Shown here in pieces: positions 26,449-35,325 of a DNA stretch of 64,000 bases (the first letter of the stretch is position 1; each line of letters begins with the position of its first letter). Position numbers and translations under genes: made by a program. The notes under the pieces were generated by a model. It saw only the letters and a list, made by a program, of their open reading frames with translations. It ran no database searches and was not told the origin of the DNA. Source of the stretch: an uncultured Cellvibrionales bacterium (GTDB lineage: Bacteria > Pseudomonadota > Gammaproteobacteria > Pseudomonadales > Cellvibrionaceae). The DNA lies in NCBI GenBank assembly GCA_913020115.1, contig CAJWBQ010000008.1, positions 1 through 64,000 on the forward strand, read 5' to 3'.

Positions 26449-28983
26449 CTATTTTGCTAATTCGCTCTTATCCACAATTGAACCAAAATACAGTGCGTTA
26501 AATAACAAGCGCTGAGAGCCGTACCAATACCCTCTGAACGCGGGGTTATCCGCCAAGCGGACCACTAAACCTTTACCCACCCGATCGGCCACAACAGCGT
26601 CTCTGCTCGCGAATTCAGCCAGCCGCTTATCGCCTATGTAACCACTGAGCAGCGGCGCCTTAGAATACATCGCAACTGAAGCATAGGAACTTTTTGGCCC
26701 CGCTAACACACTGGTGCCATTGCGAAACAAAGGTAATTTGCCACGCTGAAACCCAAAAGACAAAGGATGACTTAAATCCAACTCAGCCTGTACAATTGCG
26801 CCACCAATTACACTGCGCGCGTGGTCCTTGGCGAAATCTGAATACGCTCGGCGCGGTTCTTCTTGATCAGTACTTTCTTTCATGTCTTCGTCAGTATCTT
26901 CTGCAAACACAAGGGCTTCAGCCCATATCGCTGCGCGTTTTTGCGCCACCACAATACCGCCCGAGAGCACCCAGGCCTTAATAGCCGCGCCAGCCTTCTC
27001 AGAAAAGCCCTTATAGTTACCGTCTACTAATATGAGATGCGTGTAGTCATCTAGATCAATTCCCACTAGCTGTCGACTATTAACCATAGTCGGCGCAAGC
27101 CCTACGCGAGTGTCGAGTAAATGCCACACCTCCCCCGCTTCGCCGCTGCGGACGGGAGACTCAGTAAGCAACAAAGGCTTCACCGCCTTCAATACACGCA
27201 TGTCCCGTGAACCCAAATCAATTCCTTTGCTCATTAAACCTCGGTCTATGTTATAGACAGGAATTTTGTGCAGTAGAGCAAGTGCTGAGAGGCGCTCCTG
27301 AAGTGCTAGTTTTTCACCGGCACTTAAAGCGCTGGCGGAAACAATTAATGTACCTGATTCAAACGCTTTACCCTCACCTGCGACCAAGGCGGTAAAGACT
27401 TTCGTCGCAACCTTAACTCGAACATCCTCACTGAGTAATGCCTGTAATACGGCCGGCGCGCTGGCATAGTGCCAGGGTATCGCCCAGGCAAGGGCCTTAG
27501 TATTTGGTGAGCTTAATTCGCTAACTGTTGCCAAGGTTTTTCGAAGTTTAGGCAATCGCTTCAAAGTCCCAAAAGGCAAATTAAACGCATGTGGAAAAGT
27601 CCAGGTCGAAACATCGTAAAATGTCTCATCCATAAATTTAGTACGCACTTCCATCATCGCTTGCAACAAACCGAACTGCTTTTGCTGCGCGGGAAAAAAC
27701 CATGCATGTCCGGCCCGATATTCATGCCCATCCTGGATGAGCGTTTCAGCTAAAGCATGAAATTCAATTTTATGCTGAGCGAAAATCGCCAGCATTGCGC
27801 GCATCCGCACCGGATCATGGTCGTCACCCACTACCCAACCGGCATGCGGCACTTTTTTCGCTCGCTTTGCCTGCGCGATAAAAAAGTCTTTTTGCTGTGA
27901 TTTAAATTGATCTCGCAAAGCCCACGCACCTTTCAAGCTAGAGAGAGAAGTTGTCAATTGATTTACAATTGTTTGTTGGAACGAAAGCGGCCCATTAATG
28001 GTATCCGCCAAATGGCTTCGAGAGCTGGCCTGCTCAAACAAAACCCCTAAGCTACCGTTGATATCCGGGTAGGTTGAGCCTTTGCCGTAATAGTAGTCGT
28101 CGTAGTCTTCACCACTGTAATACTCCTGAGCGATTCCGTCTAAAGCATCGGCATGGTACTCGCCCAGCGCCTTAGTGAGTTCGTAGTTTTGCTTCGACGT
28201 GAGAGGGTTTTGACGTGTTGCGACTCCGGGCTGAAAGAAATAACTCGAATCACTGCCCATCTCGTGATGATCTGTCAGCAGATGCGGCAACCAACGATGA
28301 AATTGTTTAATTCGCGCTTGAGATTCAGGGTGCTGAAGCAAAAGCCAATCTCGATTTAAATCGAACCAGTAGTGATTGCTCCGCCCTCTGGGCCAAGCCT
28401 CATTTTGCTCGCGATTATTTCGGTCTGATACTAGGTTTTTACTTTTATTGCTGTTCACCCAAGTGGCAAAACGCCCCAGACCGTCTGGATTATAGCTAGG
28501 GTCTAGTAGTACCACGGTCTCTTTCAGCGCCTTTTCTAACCAAGGGTCTTGTGACGCGGCTAGATAATAAAGATATAAAAGTGAAGCGTTACTACCACTG
28601 GGCTCATTGCCGTGAATACTGTATCCCATATAAAGCACCAAAGGCCCCTTGGTACTGTCGGCCAGGTGCTGCGCTCTCAGAGACTCTAATTTAGGCTGAT
28701 TTTCAGGCGCTGTGATATGAAGCAAAACTAAAGGGCGCTGTTCATGGGTATAGCCAATAACTTTTAAGCTAACGCGCGCAGAGGCGGCGGCCACCGTCTC
28801 TGCGTAGCGTACTAGTTGGTCGGGTCTCGCGTGCCAATCTCCAACCTCGTAACCCAATACAGACTCTGGCGTAGGCACCGCTGAGTCAAAACCAAAATCC
28901 CCACCTAAATATTCTTTGGCGCTGCGCGCCTCTGCCCCACTTGCCAGCCAAAAGGCCAGAGTAAACACCAACACAAAACGCAT
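26449..28983 (-). CDS. Secreted M14-family zinc carboxypeptidase
   Basis: The 844-residue protein has a signal peptide (about 1-19, RFVLVFTLAFWLASGAEA) and an M14 peptidase domain near 55-360. The zinc motif HxxE is in YSIHGNEPSGSN (about 122-133); the third ligand His is probably in LTDHHEMGSD, and the catalytic Glu in VLFEQASSRSH. The C-terminal 450 residues contain a class I glutamine amidotransferase-like/ThuA-like region (LILVDGNYKGFSEKAGAAI) as seen in related large M14 proteins. It should trim peptides or modified C-termini in the periplasm or outside. It stands alone with the convergent small secreted gene. Confidence 0.92.
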   Translation of the reverse strand: MRFVLVFTLAFWLASGAEARSAKEYLGGDFGFDSAVPTPESVLGYEVGDWHARPDQLVRYAETVAAASARVSLKVIGYTHEQRPLVLLHITAPENQPKLESLRAQHLADSTKGPLVLYMGYSIHGNEPSGSNASLLYLYYLAASQDPWLEKALKETVVLLDPSYNPDGLGRFATWVNSNKSKNLVSDRNNREQNEAWPRGRSNHYWFDLNRDWLLLQHPESQARIKQFHRWLPHLLTDHHEMGSDSSYFFQPGVATRQNPLTSKQNYELTKALGEYHADALDGIAQEYYSGEDYDDYYYGKGSTYPDINGSLGVLFEQASSRSHLADTINGPLSFQQTIVNQLTTSLSSLKGAWALRDQFKSQQKDFFIAQAKRAKKVPHAGWVVGDDHDPVRMRAMLAIFAQHKIEFHALAETLIQDGHEYRAGHAWFFPAQQKQFGLLQAMMEVRTKFMDETFYDVSTWTFPHAFNLPFGTLKRLPKLRKTLATVSELSSPNTKALAWAIPWHYASAPAVLQALLSEDVRVKVATKVFTALVAGEGKAFESGTLIVSASALSAGEKLALQERLSALALLHKIPVYNIDRGLMSKGIDLGSRDMRVLKAVKPLLLTESPVRSGEAGEVWHLLDTRVGLAPTMVNSRQLVGIDLDDYTHLILVDGNYKGFSEKAGAAIKAWVLSGGIVVAQKRAAIWAEALVFAEDTDEDMKESTDQEEPRRAYSDFAKDHARSVIGGAIVQAELDLSHPLSFGFQRGKLPLFRNGTSVLAGPKSSYASVAMYSKAPLLSGYIGDKRLAEFASRDAVVADRVGKGLVVRLADNPAFRGYWYGSQRLLFNALYFGSIVDKSELAK

Positions 28984-29047
28984 GAGAGCTATTTCCTATC
29001 TTATCATTGATTAATTTTCTCGAGACTTACAGCCCATCATGACTAAG

Positions 29048-29473
29048 CTATTTCACGGCGTCAGATCGCAGTAAATCGCCAAGCTCGAGGGGCCGAGTAA
29101 CACTTGCTCCTGCCAGCACTAAAACACCGGCCAATATACCGAGATTTTTAATAAAATTCTGTAATTCATGCCCTGCTTCTACGCCAGTGAAATTCCAAAA
29201 ATCGTGTACACCTATATTAATCAGAATGATATAGACCACGAAGCCGATACATACATTCCGCACATGACGGTTAGAAAACAAACACAAGGCTCCCAATACT
29301 TGAGCGATTCCCGCAACATAGAGTAAGTAAATGGCCATAGGAATGTTGTGATGTTCCATAAGTGCTAACTGGCGCTCTGGAGATAAGAGTTTGGCAATAC
29401 CTGGAACAAAAAAATACAGGCCCATTAAATAACGTCCCGCCGCCATCAAGAAAACTGACTGCTGTGTATTCAT
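29048..29473 (-). CDS. DoxX-family membrane protein
   Basis: The start is taken at ATG 29473 (an upstream in-frame ATG at 29488 is also possible), giving 141 residues with four hydrophobic helices. The segment GRYLMGLYFFVPGIAKLLSPE at the N-terminus is typical of the DoxX/DUF417-like group. Relatives are small integral membrane proteins tied to quinone-dependent thiosulfate oxidation or to envelope redox balance in other organisms. Nothing in the context says which applies here. Confidence 0.88.
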   Translation of the reverse strand: MNTQQSVFLMAAGRYLMGLYFFVPGIAKLLSPERQLALMEHHNIPMAIYLLYVAGIAQVLGALCLFSNRHVRNVCIGFVVYIILINIGVHDFWNFTGVEAGHELQNFIKNLGILAGVLVLAGASVTRPLELGDLLRSDAVK

Positions 29474-29571
29474 ACTAATTATTCTCATAAATTTGATTGT
29501 TTGATGTAGGCCAGTATATTCAATACTCGGCAATGGCGCTTATCTTGAGCCATGAATTGATAAAAGGAAAG

Positions 29572-30594
29572 TCATCCACAGTCTCTTTTGCGAAAATCAC
29601 TCGGGCTTAAACCAGTCCAGCGCTTAAAGCTTCTAGCAAAACTACTAGAGTCCAAAAAACCCAACTGATAAGCAATGCTTGTAATAGACAAACTCCGCTG
29701 CTCTATATATTGCAGAGCTAAACGTTTGCGGGCGTCCTCCAAAATACCTTTATAGCTCGTGTCCAAATCGGCTAATTTACGATGCAAATTTCGGCTGCTT
29801 ATACCTAAGACTTTGCACACTTTTTCCCGTGTTGGCTCTCCCTCTGGCATCAATTCAATCAAAGTGCTGTAAACGTCCGCCACCAAATTATTTTTACTAA
29901 AACGAGAAAGATATTCCGCCAACACCTGCTCATTAATACGCACCAATTCAGTATTGCCAGTCGCCAGCGGCTGGTCGACAAAACTTTTGGCGATGCGAAG
30001 TTCGTAGTCATCGCAAGCAAAGCTCAACGGACACTTAAATATCGCCTGGTGCCGCGAGATATCCCTTGGGCTGAGTCGCCTAAACCTCGCACTGCGAATG
30101 GGGTTCTCAACGCTACTGACTAAGTTCTTTGCGGCGAATACAATTATGGCCATAAAGGCATCTGCAGCCTGAACACTGAGGGCCTCTGCACCCTCAACTA
30201 AGTTTAGTGTTACCACAACATCTTCATTGTGGTCTCTAGCACTTATGATTGCGGCCGTGCTGATAACACTCGAGAATTTGTTCAACCTCTCTAAGCTTTC
30301 ACGCAAACTACCCGACGCGTGATGGGCATAGGTTATGGCATGAAAGCTCGTAGGGTTTATATATTTTGCGGCCTCAAGGCCAATACAATCATCCTCACTC
30401 ACCCGTTCGGCTAATTCCCACAGAGCGTGCATTTTTGCCAGGGGTACTCTCTGATCGGCGTCGCCAATACACTCAGGGTCAATACCTACAGTTGCGAGCG
30501 CCGTTTTAGCATCGCAAAACGGCTCTATGGCCTTGAGTATCGGGATAAGCCAAGTGGCGATGGTATTGTGTGATAGTGCCGACATTGCGCCCAT
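29572..30594 (-). CDS. AraC-family regulator of the OruR/ArgR type
   Basis: Start chosen at ATG 30594, with AAAGAG 6 bases upstream, giving 340 residues; the frame is open to 30660. The N-terminal domain of about 190 residues (Arabinose_bd/OruR type) is followed by a conserved linker FKCPLSFACDDYELRIAKSF, and a C-terminal AraC domain with KVLGISSRNLHRKLADLDTS and SITSIAYQLGFLDSSSFARS as the two helix-turn-helix units. The end FKRWTGLSPSDFRK is a good AraC signature. The gene is divergent from the DUF3604 gene and is the obvious candidate regulator for that set. Confidence 0.93.
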   Translation of the reverse strand: MGAMSALSHNTIATWLIPILKAIEPFCDAKTALATVGIDPECIGDADQRVPLAKMHALWELAERVSEDDCIGLEAAKYINPTSFHAITYAHHASGSLRESLERLNKFSSVISTAAIISARDHNEDVVVTLNLVEGAEALSVQAADAFMAIIVFAAKNLVSSVENPIRSARFRRLSPRDISRHQAIFKCPLSFACDDYELRIAKSFVDQPLATGNTELVRINEQVLAEYLSRFSKNNLVADVYSTLIELMPEGEPTREKVCKVLGISSRNLHRKLADLDTSYKGILEDARKRLALQYIEQRSLSITSIAYQLGFLDSSSFARSFKRWTGLSPSDFRKRDCG

Positions 30595-30727
30595 GAACTC
30601 TTTTGTCTCAAAATGTGTGTATCTTGTCCTTTTGAGCACTGAAGATCGGTGCCCTGCCATTTACTATGAACCGCTTGAATGGAATAGAAAAGACGCTCGC
30701 CAAACGTTAATGCCTCACGAGGGCAAA

Positions 30728-30740
30728 GTCCACTGTGGAC
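30728..30740. promoter_or_regulatory. Palindrome between AraC gene and DUF3604 gene
   Basis: GTCCACTGTGGAC is a perfect 13-bp palindrome around a central T, 47 bases before the DUF3604 start and 134 bases before the AraC start. It may be an operator for a dimeric regulator; AraC proteins more often use direct repeats, so the link to the neighbouring regulator is weak. Confidence 0.35.
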
Positions 30741-30787
30741 ATTACATTGTGACAACAAAAATAATCATCAATAAGTAGCCCAGCGAT

Positions 30788-32665
30788 ATGAAACTAAAAC
30801 CTGCCCTTCTACCCTTATTACTCAGTTTCAATGGGGCCGCATTGGCTTCTGACTCCCCCACCCAACTGTATTGGGGCGATACGCACCTTCATACCTCCTA
30901 TTCTTTTGATGCCTTTCTCAACAAAAACCAATCCGCGGATCCCGACACAGCTTATCGCTGGGCGAAGGGCAAAGCGGTAATTCACCCCTATACCCGCAGC
31001 CGCATACAGATAGAAACTCCACTGGATTTTCTGGTGGTATCAGACCACGCAGAGGGTATGGGCGTCATTCGCAGCATCGCCTCTGGCACTGAAGAATATG
31101 GCGAGGACAGTCTACTGGACACCCTCATTCGTTGGTTAACTGCCCACTACATTCGCTACATCTACGACGACGGCCAGGGAGAAGGCATCTCTCTTTTTAA
31201 TGAGGTGCTGCCGGATAAAGCCCAAAAACCAGGCACAGACCCTGTGCAAGACCCGTCCAACGTCCTGTATAGCAGCACAGGCAACGCCTTGCCTACAGAG
31301 GTTACCGCGTGGGGTGAAATTGCTGACGCGGCTGAGCGCCACAATGAACCGGGCAAGTTCACCGCCCTACTTGGCTGGGAGTGGAGCTCAATTCCCACAG
31401 GCGCAAATTTACACAGGGTGGTGATGTCGCCAAACAACGCGGCAACAGCTAAGCAGTACGTGCCTTACGGTTCTGATCAAAGTCAGTACCCTGAGGACCT
31501 GTGGGAATGGTTAGACAAAACCAGCCAGGAAACCGGCAGTGAATTTATCGCCATTCCCCACAATTCAAATATCAGTAAAGGTTATATGTTTCCAGAGGTG
31601 ACTCTACGCGGCGAGCCTATTAATGTGAACTACGCCAAAACTCGAATGACCTGGGAGCCGGTGGTTGAAGTAACCCAGATAAAGGGCGACAGCGAAGCCC
31701 ACCCCAAGCTTTCACCTGAAGATGAATTCGCGGGCTTTGAACCCTACGGCTTCTACTTGCAGAAAACACCAGAAGCGCACACCGCCAGTGAAGGCGATTT
31801 TGTGCGCTCGGCCCTGAAACGGGGTTTAGAAATTGAACAGTCCATAGGCGCCAATCCTTACAAGTTCGGATTTATTGGCAGCACCGATTCTCACACGGGC
31901 TTATCCACAGCTGAGGAAAATAACTTCTGGGGGAAATTTGCCCACGACTCTACCCCGGAAACCAAACGTAAAGACATCATTGGCGGCACCAAAGCCTCTG
32001 GCTGGAACATGTCAGCTTCTGGCCTGGCGGCGGTATGGGCAGATGAAAACACCCGTTCAGGCATTTACTCAGCATTCAAACGGCGTGAAGTCTACGCCAC
32101 TACGGGCCCAAGAATCAGGGTGCGTCTATTTGCCGGCTGGAATTTCGATTCAGCTGCTTTAGAAGGTGAAAATTTTGCGAGCTATGGATACCAACAAGGC
32201 GTGCCGATGGGCGGCGACCTGAGTCGGGCCGATGATAGGAGTAGTAAGGTACAACTTCTCATTCGTGCAACGAAAGACCCGCTAGGCGCTAACTTAGACC
32301 GGGTTCAAGTAGTAAAAGGCTGGCTGGACAGCAAGGGAAAGAGTCACGAAAAGGTTTTTGATGTGGTTTGGTCTGATGGCAGAGCAATGGGCTCTCAGGG
32401 AAAGTTGCCACAGGTAGGCGATACCGTTAACCGTGAATATGCACGCTATGAAAACACCATTGGCAGCGCCGAGCTGCAAACCCTATGGATTGACGAGGAT
32501 TTTAAGCCCGAGCAGCGTGCATTTTACTATGTTCGAGTATTAGAAATTCCAACGCCTCGCCACTCTCTTTACGACAGCATTGCCTTGCAGATTGACCCGC
32601 CGAAAGAAGGCCCTGCAACAATCCAAGAGCGCGCATATACATCCCCCGTATGGTATACGCCTTAA
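30788..32665 (+). CDS. Exported DUF3604 protein (PHP-like metal-dependent hydrolase)
   Basis: The 625-residue protein has a signal peptide (about 1-20, ending ALAS) and begins its mature part with LYWGDTHLHTSYSFDAF, a metal-binding HxH start like that of PHP phosphoesterases. Further histidines lie in VSDHAEGMG (about 81-89), AIPHNSNISKG (about 256-266) and STDSHTGLS (about 362-370), all placed as expected for a multi-metal site. DUF3604 proteins are frequent in marine bacteria and have no well-established substrate. It is followed at 111 bases by the isomerase gene and then by a HupE/UreJ-like gene, a grouping I recall from other marine genomes. The protein is probably periplasmic or secreted. 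Confidence 0.9.
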   Translation: MKLKPALLPLLLSFNGAALASDSPTQLYWGDTHLHTSYSFDAFLNKNQSADPDTAYRWAKGKAVIHPYTRSRIQIETPLDFLVVSDHAEGMGVIRSIASGTEEYGEDSLLDTLIRWLTAHYIRYIYDDGQGEGISLFNEVLPDKAQKPGTDPVQDPSNVLYSSTGNALPTEVTAWGEIADAAERHNEPGKFTALLGWEWSSIPTGANLHRVVMSPNNAATAKQYVPYGSDQSQYPEDLWEWLDKTSQETGSEFIAIPHNSNISKGYMFPEVTLRGEPINVNYAKTRMTWEPVVEVTQIKGDSEAHPKLSPEDEFAGFEPYGFYLQKTPEAHTASEGDFVRSALKRGLEIEQSIGANPYKFGFIGSTDSHTGLSTAEENNFWGKFAHDSTPETKRKDIIGGTKASGWNMSASGLAAVWADENTRSGIYSAFKRREVYATTGPRIRVRLFAGWNFDSAALEGENFASYGYQQGVPMGGDLSRADDRSSKVQLLIRATKDPLGANLDRVQVVKGWLDSKGKSHEKVFDVVWSDGRAMGSQGKLPQVGDTVNREYARYENTIGSAELQTLWIDEDFKPEQRAFYYVRVLEIPTPRHSLYDSIALQIDPPKEGPATIQERAYTSPVWYTP

Positions 32666-32776
32666 TAGCCTGTTATAAATACTCCGCCACGTTCCCAAGC
32701 CGCCACAATAGCTGGGAATGTGTATCTATATTTCGCCGCACAGGCGCACAGCTTATTCTGATGTACAGGCCAATTT

Positions 32777-33718
32777 ATGTTTACACGCTTAAAAATACTG
32801 GCCAGCGAGCCACTTTTTCATTTTTTTCTCATCGGTTCACTGCTCTATGTATCCCTCGAAGTATGGGTGCCAAACACCAACAATAAAGCCAGCCAAATCA
32901 TCACCCTTGAGCCAAAGACTCTGGTGCAGTTTTTGCAATTTCAAAACAAGTCGTTCAACGCCGAGACGGCCAAAAACAAATACACCGCTCTTAATGCAGA
33001 AGAAAAACGGCAACTGATCGATGATTACATTCGTGAGGAAGTTATGTTTCGCGAGGCCATCAGCTTAGGTCTGGAAGAAAATGATCAAATAATTCGTCGA
33101 CGACTGATCCAAAAAATCGAATTTATCAATTTAGGCTTCCAATCTGAATTGGAAGAAATCAGTGAAGTGGAATTGAACACCTATTTCAATCAACATTTAA
33201 CACAATACATCATTGATGCCAGTGTCACTTTCACCCATGTTTTCTTCGACCAAAACCAACACAAAGATGAGACTTTTGAACTGGCAAGCAAGACCTTAAA
33301 AACCCTCAACAAAACGGCCGTGCCATTTTCGAAAGCGGCTCAATATGGGCAGCGGTTTTTCTTTCATCGCAACTACGTTGATCGAACTCAAGCTTTTATT
33401 GACAGCCATTTTGGCGATGATTTTTCTAATCAGATATTTACCCTCACTCCCGGCACAATTTGGCACGGGCCGATTGAGTCAGCATACGGCTATCACCTCG
33501 TCCTTCTCACTAAAAATGAAGCTAGCCGGACACCGAATTTAAAAGAAGTGGCTAGCGAGGTGCTTGGCGACCTACAAAGAGTTAGGCTGTCTGAAATGAA
33601 GCAGCGTGCCTTAGCTAAGATGATCAACAAGTACACCATTGAAAATTTCCTAGACATAGAAGTCAGTGACAATTACTCAAGCACTAACTCTGGGGAAATT
33701 AATGCTAAGGCCCTCTGA
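32777..33718 (+). CDS. Membrane-anchored PpiC-like peptidyl-prolyl isomerase
   Basis: This 313-residue protein has an N-terminal transmembrane helix (about 12-30, LFHFFLIGSLLYVSLEVWV), a SurA/PrsA-like helical chaperone region (about 60-140, with LIDDYIREEVMFREAISLGL) and a parvulin-type domain (about 140-255). The parvulin part is atypical: only SAYGYHLVLLT near 237-247 clearly matches the family's GYH motif. It should help fold an exported protein, most simply the DUF3604 protein encoded upstream. The last 17 bases overlap the HupE/UreJ-like gene, so the two are coupled. Confidence 0.88.
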   Translation: MFTRLKILASEPLFHFFLIGSLLYVSLEVWVPNTNNKASQIITLEPKTLVQFLQFQNKSFNAETAKNKYTALNAEEKRQLIDDYIREEVMFREAISLGLEENDQIIRRRLIQKIEFINLGFQSELEEISEVELNTYFNQHLTQYIIDASVTFTHVFFDQNQHKDETFELASKTLKTLNKTAVPFSKAAQYGQRFFFHRNYVDRTQAFIDSHFGDDFSNQIFTLTPGTIWHGPIESAYGYHLVLLTKNEASRTPNLKEVASEVLGDLQRVRLSEMKQRALAKMINKYTIENFLDIEVSDNYSSTNSGEINAKAL

Positions 33719-34754
33719 ATTGTCCGCTTGGGTTTTGACCTTGGTATTTGTGCAGTGCTTATTTCCCAGTGTTAGCCAGTCTCATGAAGGGCGCCCCGTA
33801 TACATTGAAATCAGCGAAGCTGAACAAGGTATTTACAAGCTGCAATGGAAAACCCCTCCTGTAATGACTTCAGGAGACGAACCATTCATCAGCTTGAGCG
33901 GAGCGCAATGTCAGATCATTTCCGGTCGGCGGGGCCCCTCTCTCGATGGCCAAAAAACAGTGCGCTGCTCGGGCCCTAGCCCTCAAGACCTTCAGATCGA
34001 ACTTCAGTACCCTAACAATAACCCAGCTCTATCCAGCCTTATTCAAGTGCGTCGCTTATCCGGTAGCGCTTTTAGTTTATTTAACGGACCCGAAACACTG
34101 ACAATCAAATTGCCGGAGCAACTCGGCGCTTATCAAGTAGGCAAGCAATATACCCAGGGAGGCTTGCTGCATATACTGGAAGGCTACGACCATTTGCTGT
34201 TTGTACTGTGCTTAATGCATATCGCGGGTCGGCTGCGCAGGGTGCTTATCACCATCACCGGTTTCACTGTAGCCCACTCCATCACCCTAGCTCTGGCCAG
34301 CCTGAAGATCATCACCTTGCGCGCCGAACTTGTAGAGGTACTAATTGCCTTAAGCCTTGTAATGCTCACTGTGGAAATAGCCAAGGCAGCCGTGAACGGC
34401 ATTAAAACTGGCCTCATTTGGCGCCATCCTGCGACGGTTGCCAGCCTGCTCGGCCTATTGCACGGTCTAGGTTTTGCTGGTGCGCTGTCCGAGCTGGGCT
34501 TGCCACACGCGATGAAGCTAAGCGCCTTGGCATTTTTCAACCTGGGAGTAGAACTTGGCCAACTGCTCTTTATCGCCGGAGTTGTAGCATTGTTACACCT
34601 ACACGGGCGATTTTCCCTATTAGGCTATTCCCAAGTGAGGCCATCGAAATCTCAAGACATGGGAGTTTTAGTCCTTAATAGAGGCCTAACTTACCTACTT
34701 GGAGGGCTAAGTTGTTATTGGCTCATTCAACGGAGCTTCAGCCTTATCGTCTAA
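33702..34754 (+). CDS. HupE/UreJ-family membrane protein
   Basis: Start at ATG 33702, with GGGGAA 5 bases upstream, gives 350 residues. A signal peptide (about 1-27) is followed by a beta-rich periplasmic domain of about 125 residues and a C-terminal block of six to seven helices. The membrane part begins with GLLHILEGYDHLLFVLCLMH and contains HSITLALASL and HGLGFAGAL, the His/Asp pattern of HupE/UreJ proteins, which take up nickel or other metals in hydrogenase and urease gene sets. No hydrogenase or urease genes are present, so this is the orphan type linked to DUF3604 and a PPIase. A metal supply role for the DUF3604 enzyme is my inference. Confidence 0.9.
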   Translation: MLRPSELSAWVLTLVFVQCLFPSVSQSHEGRPVYIEISEAEQGIYKLQWKTPPVMTSGDEPFISLSGAQCQIISGRRGPSLDGQKTVRCSGPSPQDLQIELQYPNNNPALSSLIQVRRLSGSAFSLFNGPETLTIKLPEQLGAYQVGKQYTQGGLLHILEGYDHLLFVLCLMHIAGRLRRVLITITGFTVAHSITLALASLKIITLRAELVEVLIALSLVMLTVEIAKAAVNGIKTGLIWRHPATVASLLGLLHGLGFAGALSELGLPHAMKLSALAFFNLGVELGQLLFIAGVVALLHLHGRFSLLGYSQVRPSKSQDMGVLVLNRGLTYLLGGLSCYWLIQRSFSLIV

Positions 34755-34811
34755 TTTGCAGGCCTCATAAGCCCAGCTAAGAGCTCGGCGAAACTAGTAA
34801 TGGGGCATAAT

Positions 34812-34825
34812 GTAATGTACATTAC
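34812..34825. promoter_or_regulatory. Palindromic operator upstream of marR-emrAB
   Basis: GTAATGTACATTAC is a perfect 14-bp palindrome placed 30 bases before the marR start, where a promoter is expected. MarR proteins bind AT-rich palindromes of this type and commonly repress their own operon, so this is the likely autoregulatory site. Confidence 0.75.
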
Positions 34826-34855
34826 TATTATTGCCCATTTATCTTCGAGCTTACC

Positions 34856-35311
34856 GTGCCCACTCCACACTTCGACTACGATCGCAGCATCGGTTTTTTG
34901 GTTGGCGATTGCTACCGCTTACACGGTACGACGCTAGACAGACAACTACGCCAGAATGGCCTTGGACTCAGCCCATCACAATGGCGTGTGATTGGCCATT
35001 TATCCCGTACTGACGGCTTAACACAAACTCAACTCGCTGAACTCCTTAATATCGAACGAGCCCCTTTGGGCACTTTGATTGACAAATTGGAGGCGGCAAA
35101 GTTAGTGGAACGCCAAGCTGATGCCAGCGATCGACGGTTGAAGCGAGTATTCATAACACCGGCAGGTTTAAGCATGCTGCCGACAATCATCGAGACAGCC
35201 GCAGAAATCACCACGCAAATTACCCAAGGTTTGTCTGAAACACAGTTGGCCGCTCTAATCGACGGCTTGCAGATCGTTAAGAAAAATTTGCAGCGATTGA
35301 AAGAAAAATAG
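34856..35311 (+). CDS. MarR-family transcriptional regulator
   Basis: The 151-residue protein has the winged helix-turn-helix of the MarR family: LSPSQWRVIGHLSRTDGLTQ then LAELLNIERAPLGTLIDKLE as the recognition unit and the wing ADASDRRLKRVFITPAG, including the conserved DxRxxR pattern. The start is GTG at 34856. It is the first gene of a compact operon with an EmrA-like adaptor (14 bases on) and an EmrB-like pump. As in E. coli mprA-emrAB, it probably represses the pump genes until a lipophilic or phenolic ligand binds. Confidence 0.94.
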   Translation: MPTPHFDYDRSIGFLVGDCYRLHGTTLDRQLRQNGLGLSPSQWRVIGHLSRTDGLTQTQLAELLNIERAPLGTLIDKLEAAKLVERQADASDRRLKRVFITPAGLSMLPTIIETAAEITTQITQGLSETQLAALIDGLQIVKKNLQRLKEK

Positions 35312-35325
35312 CGAGGGCTAGTGAC

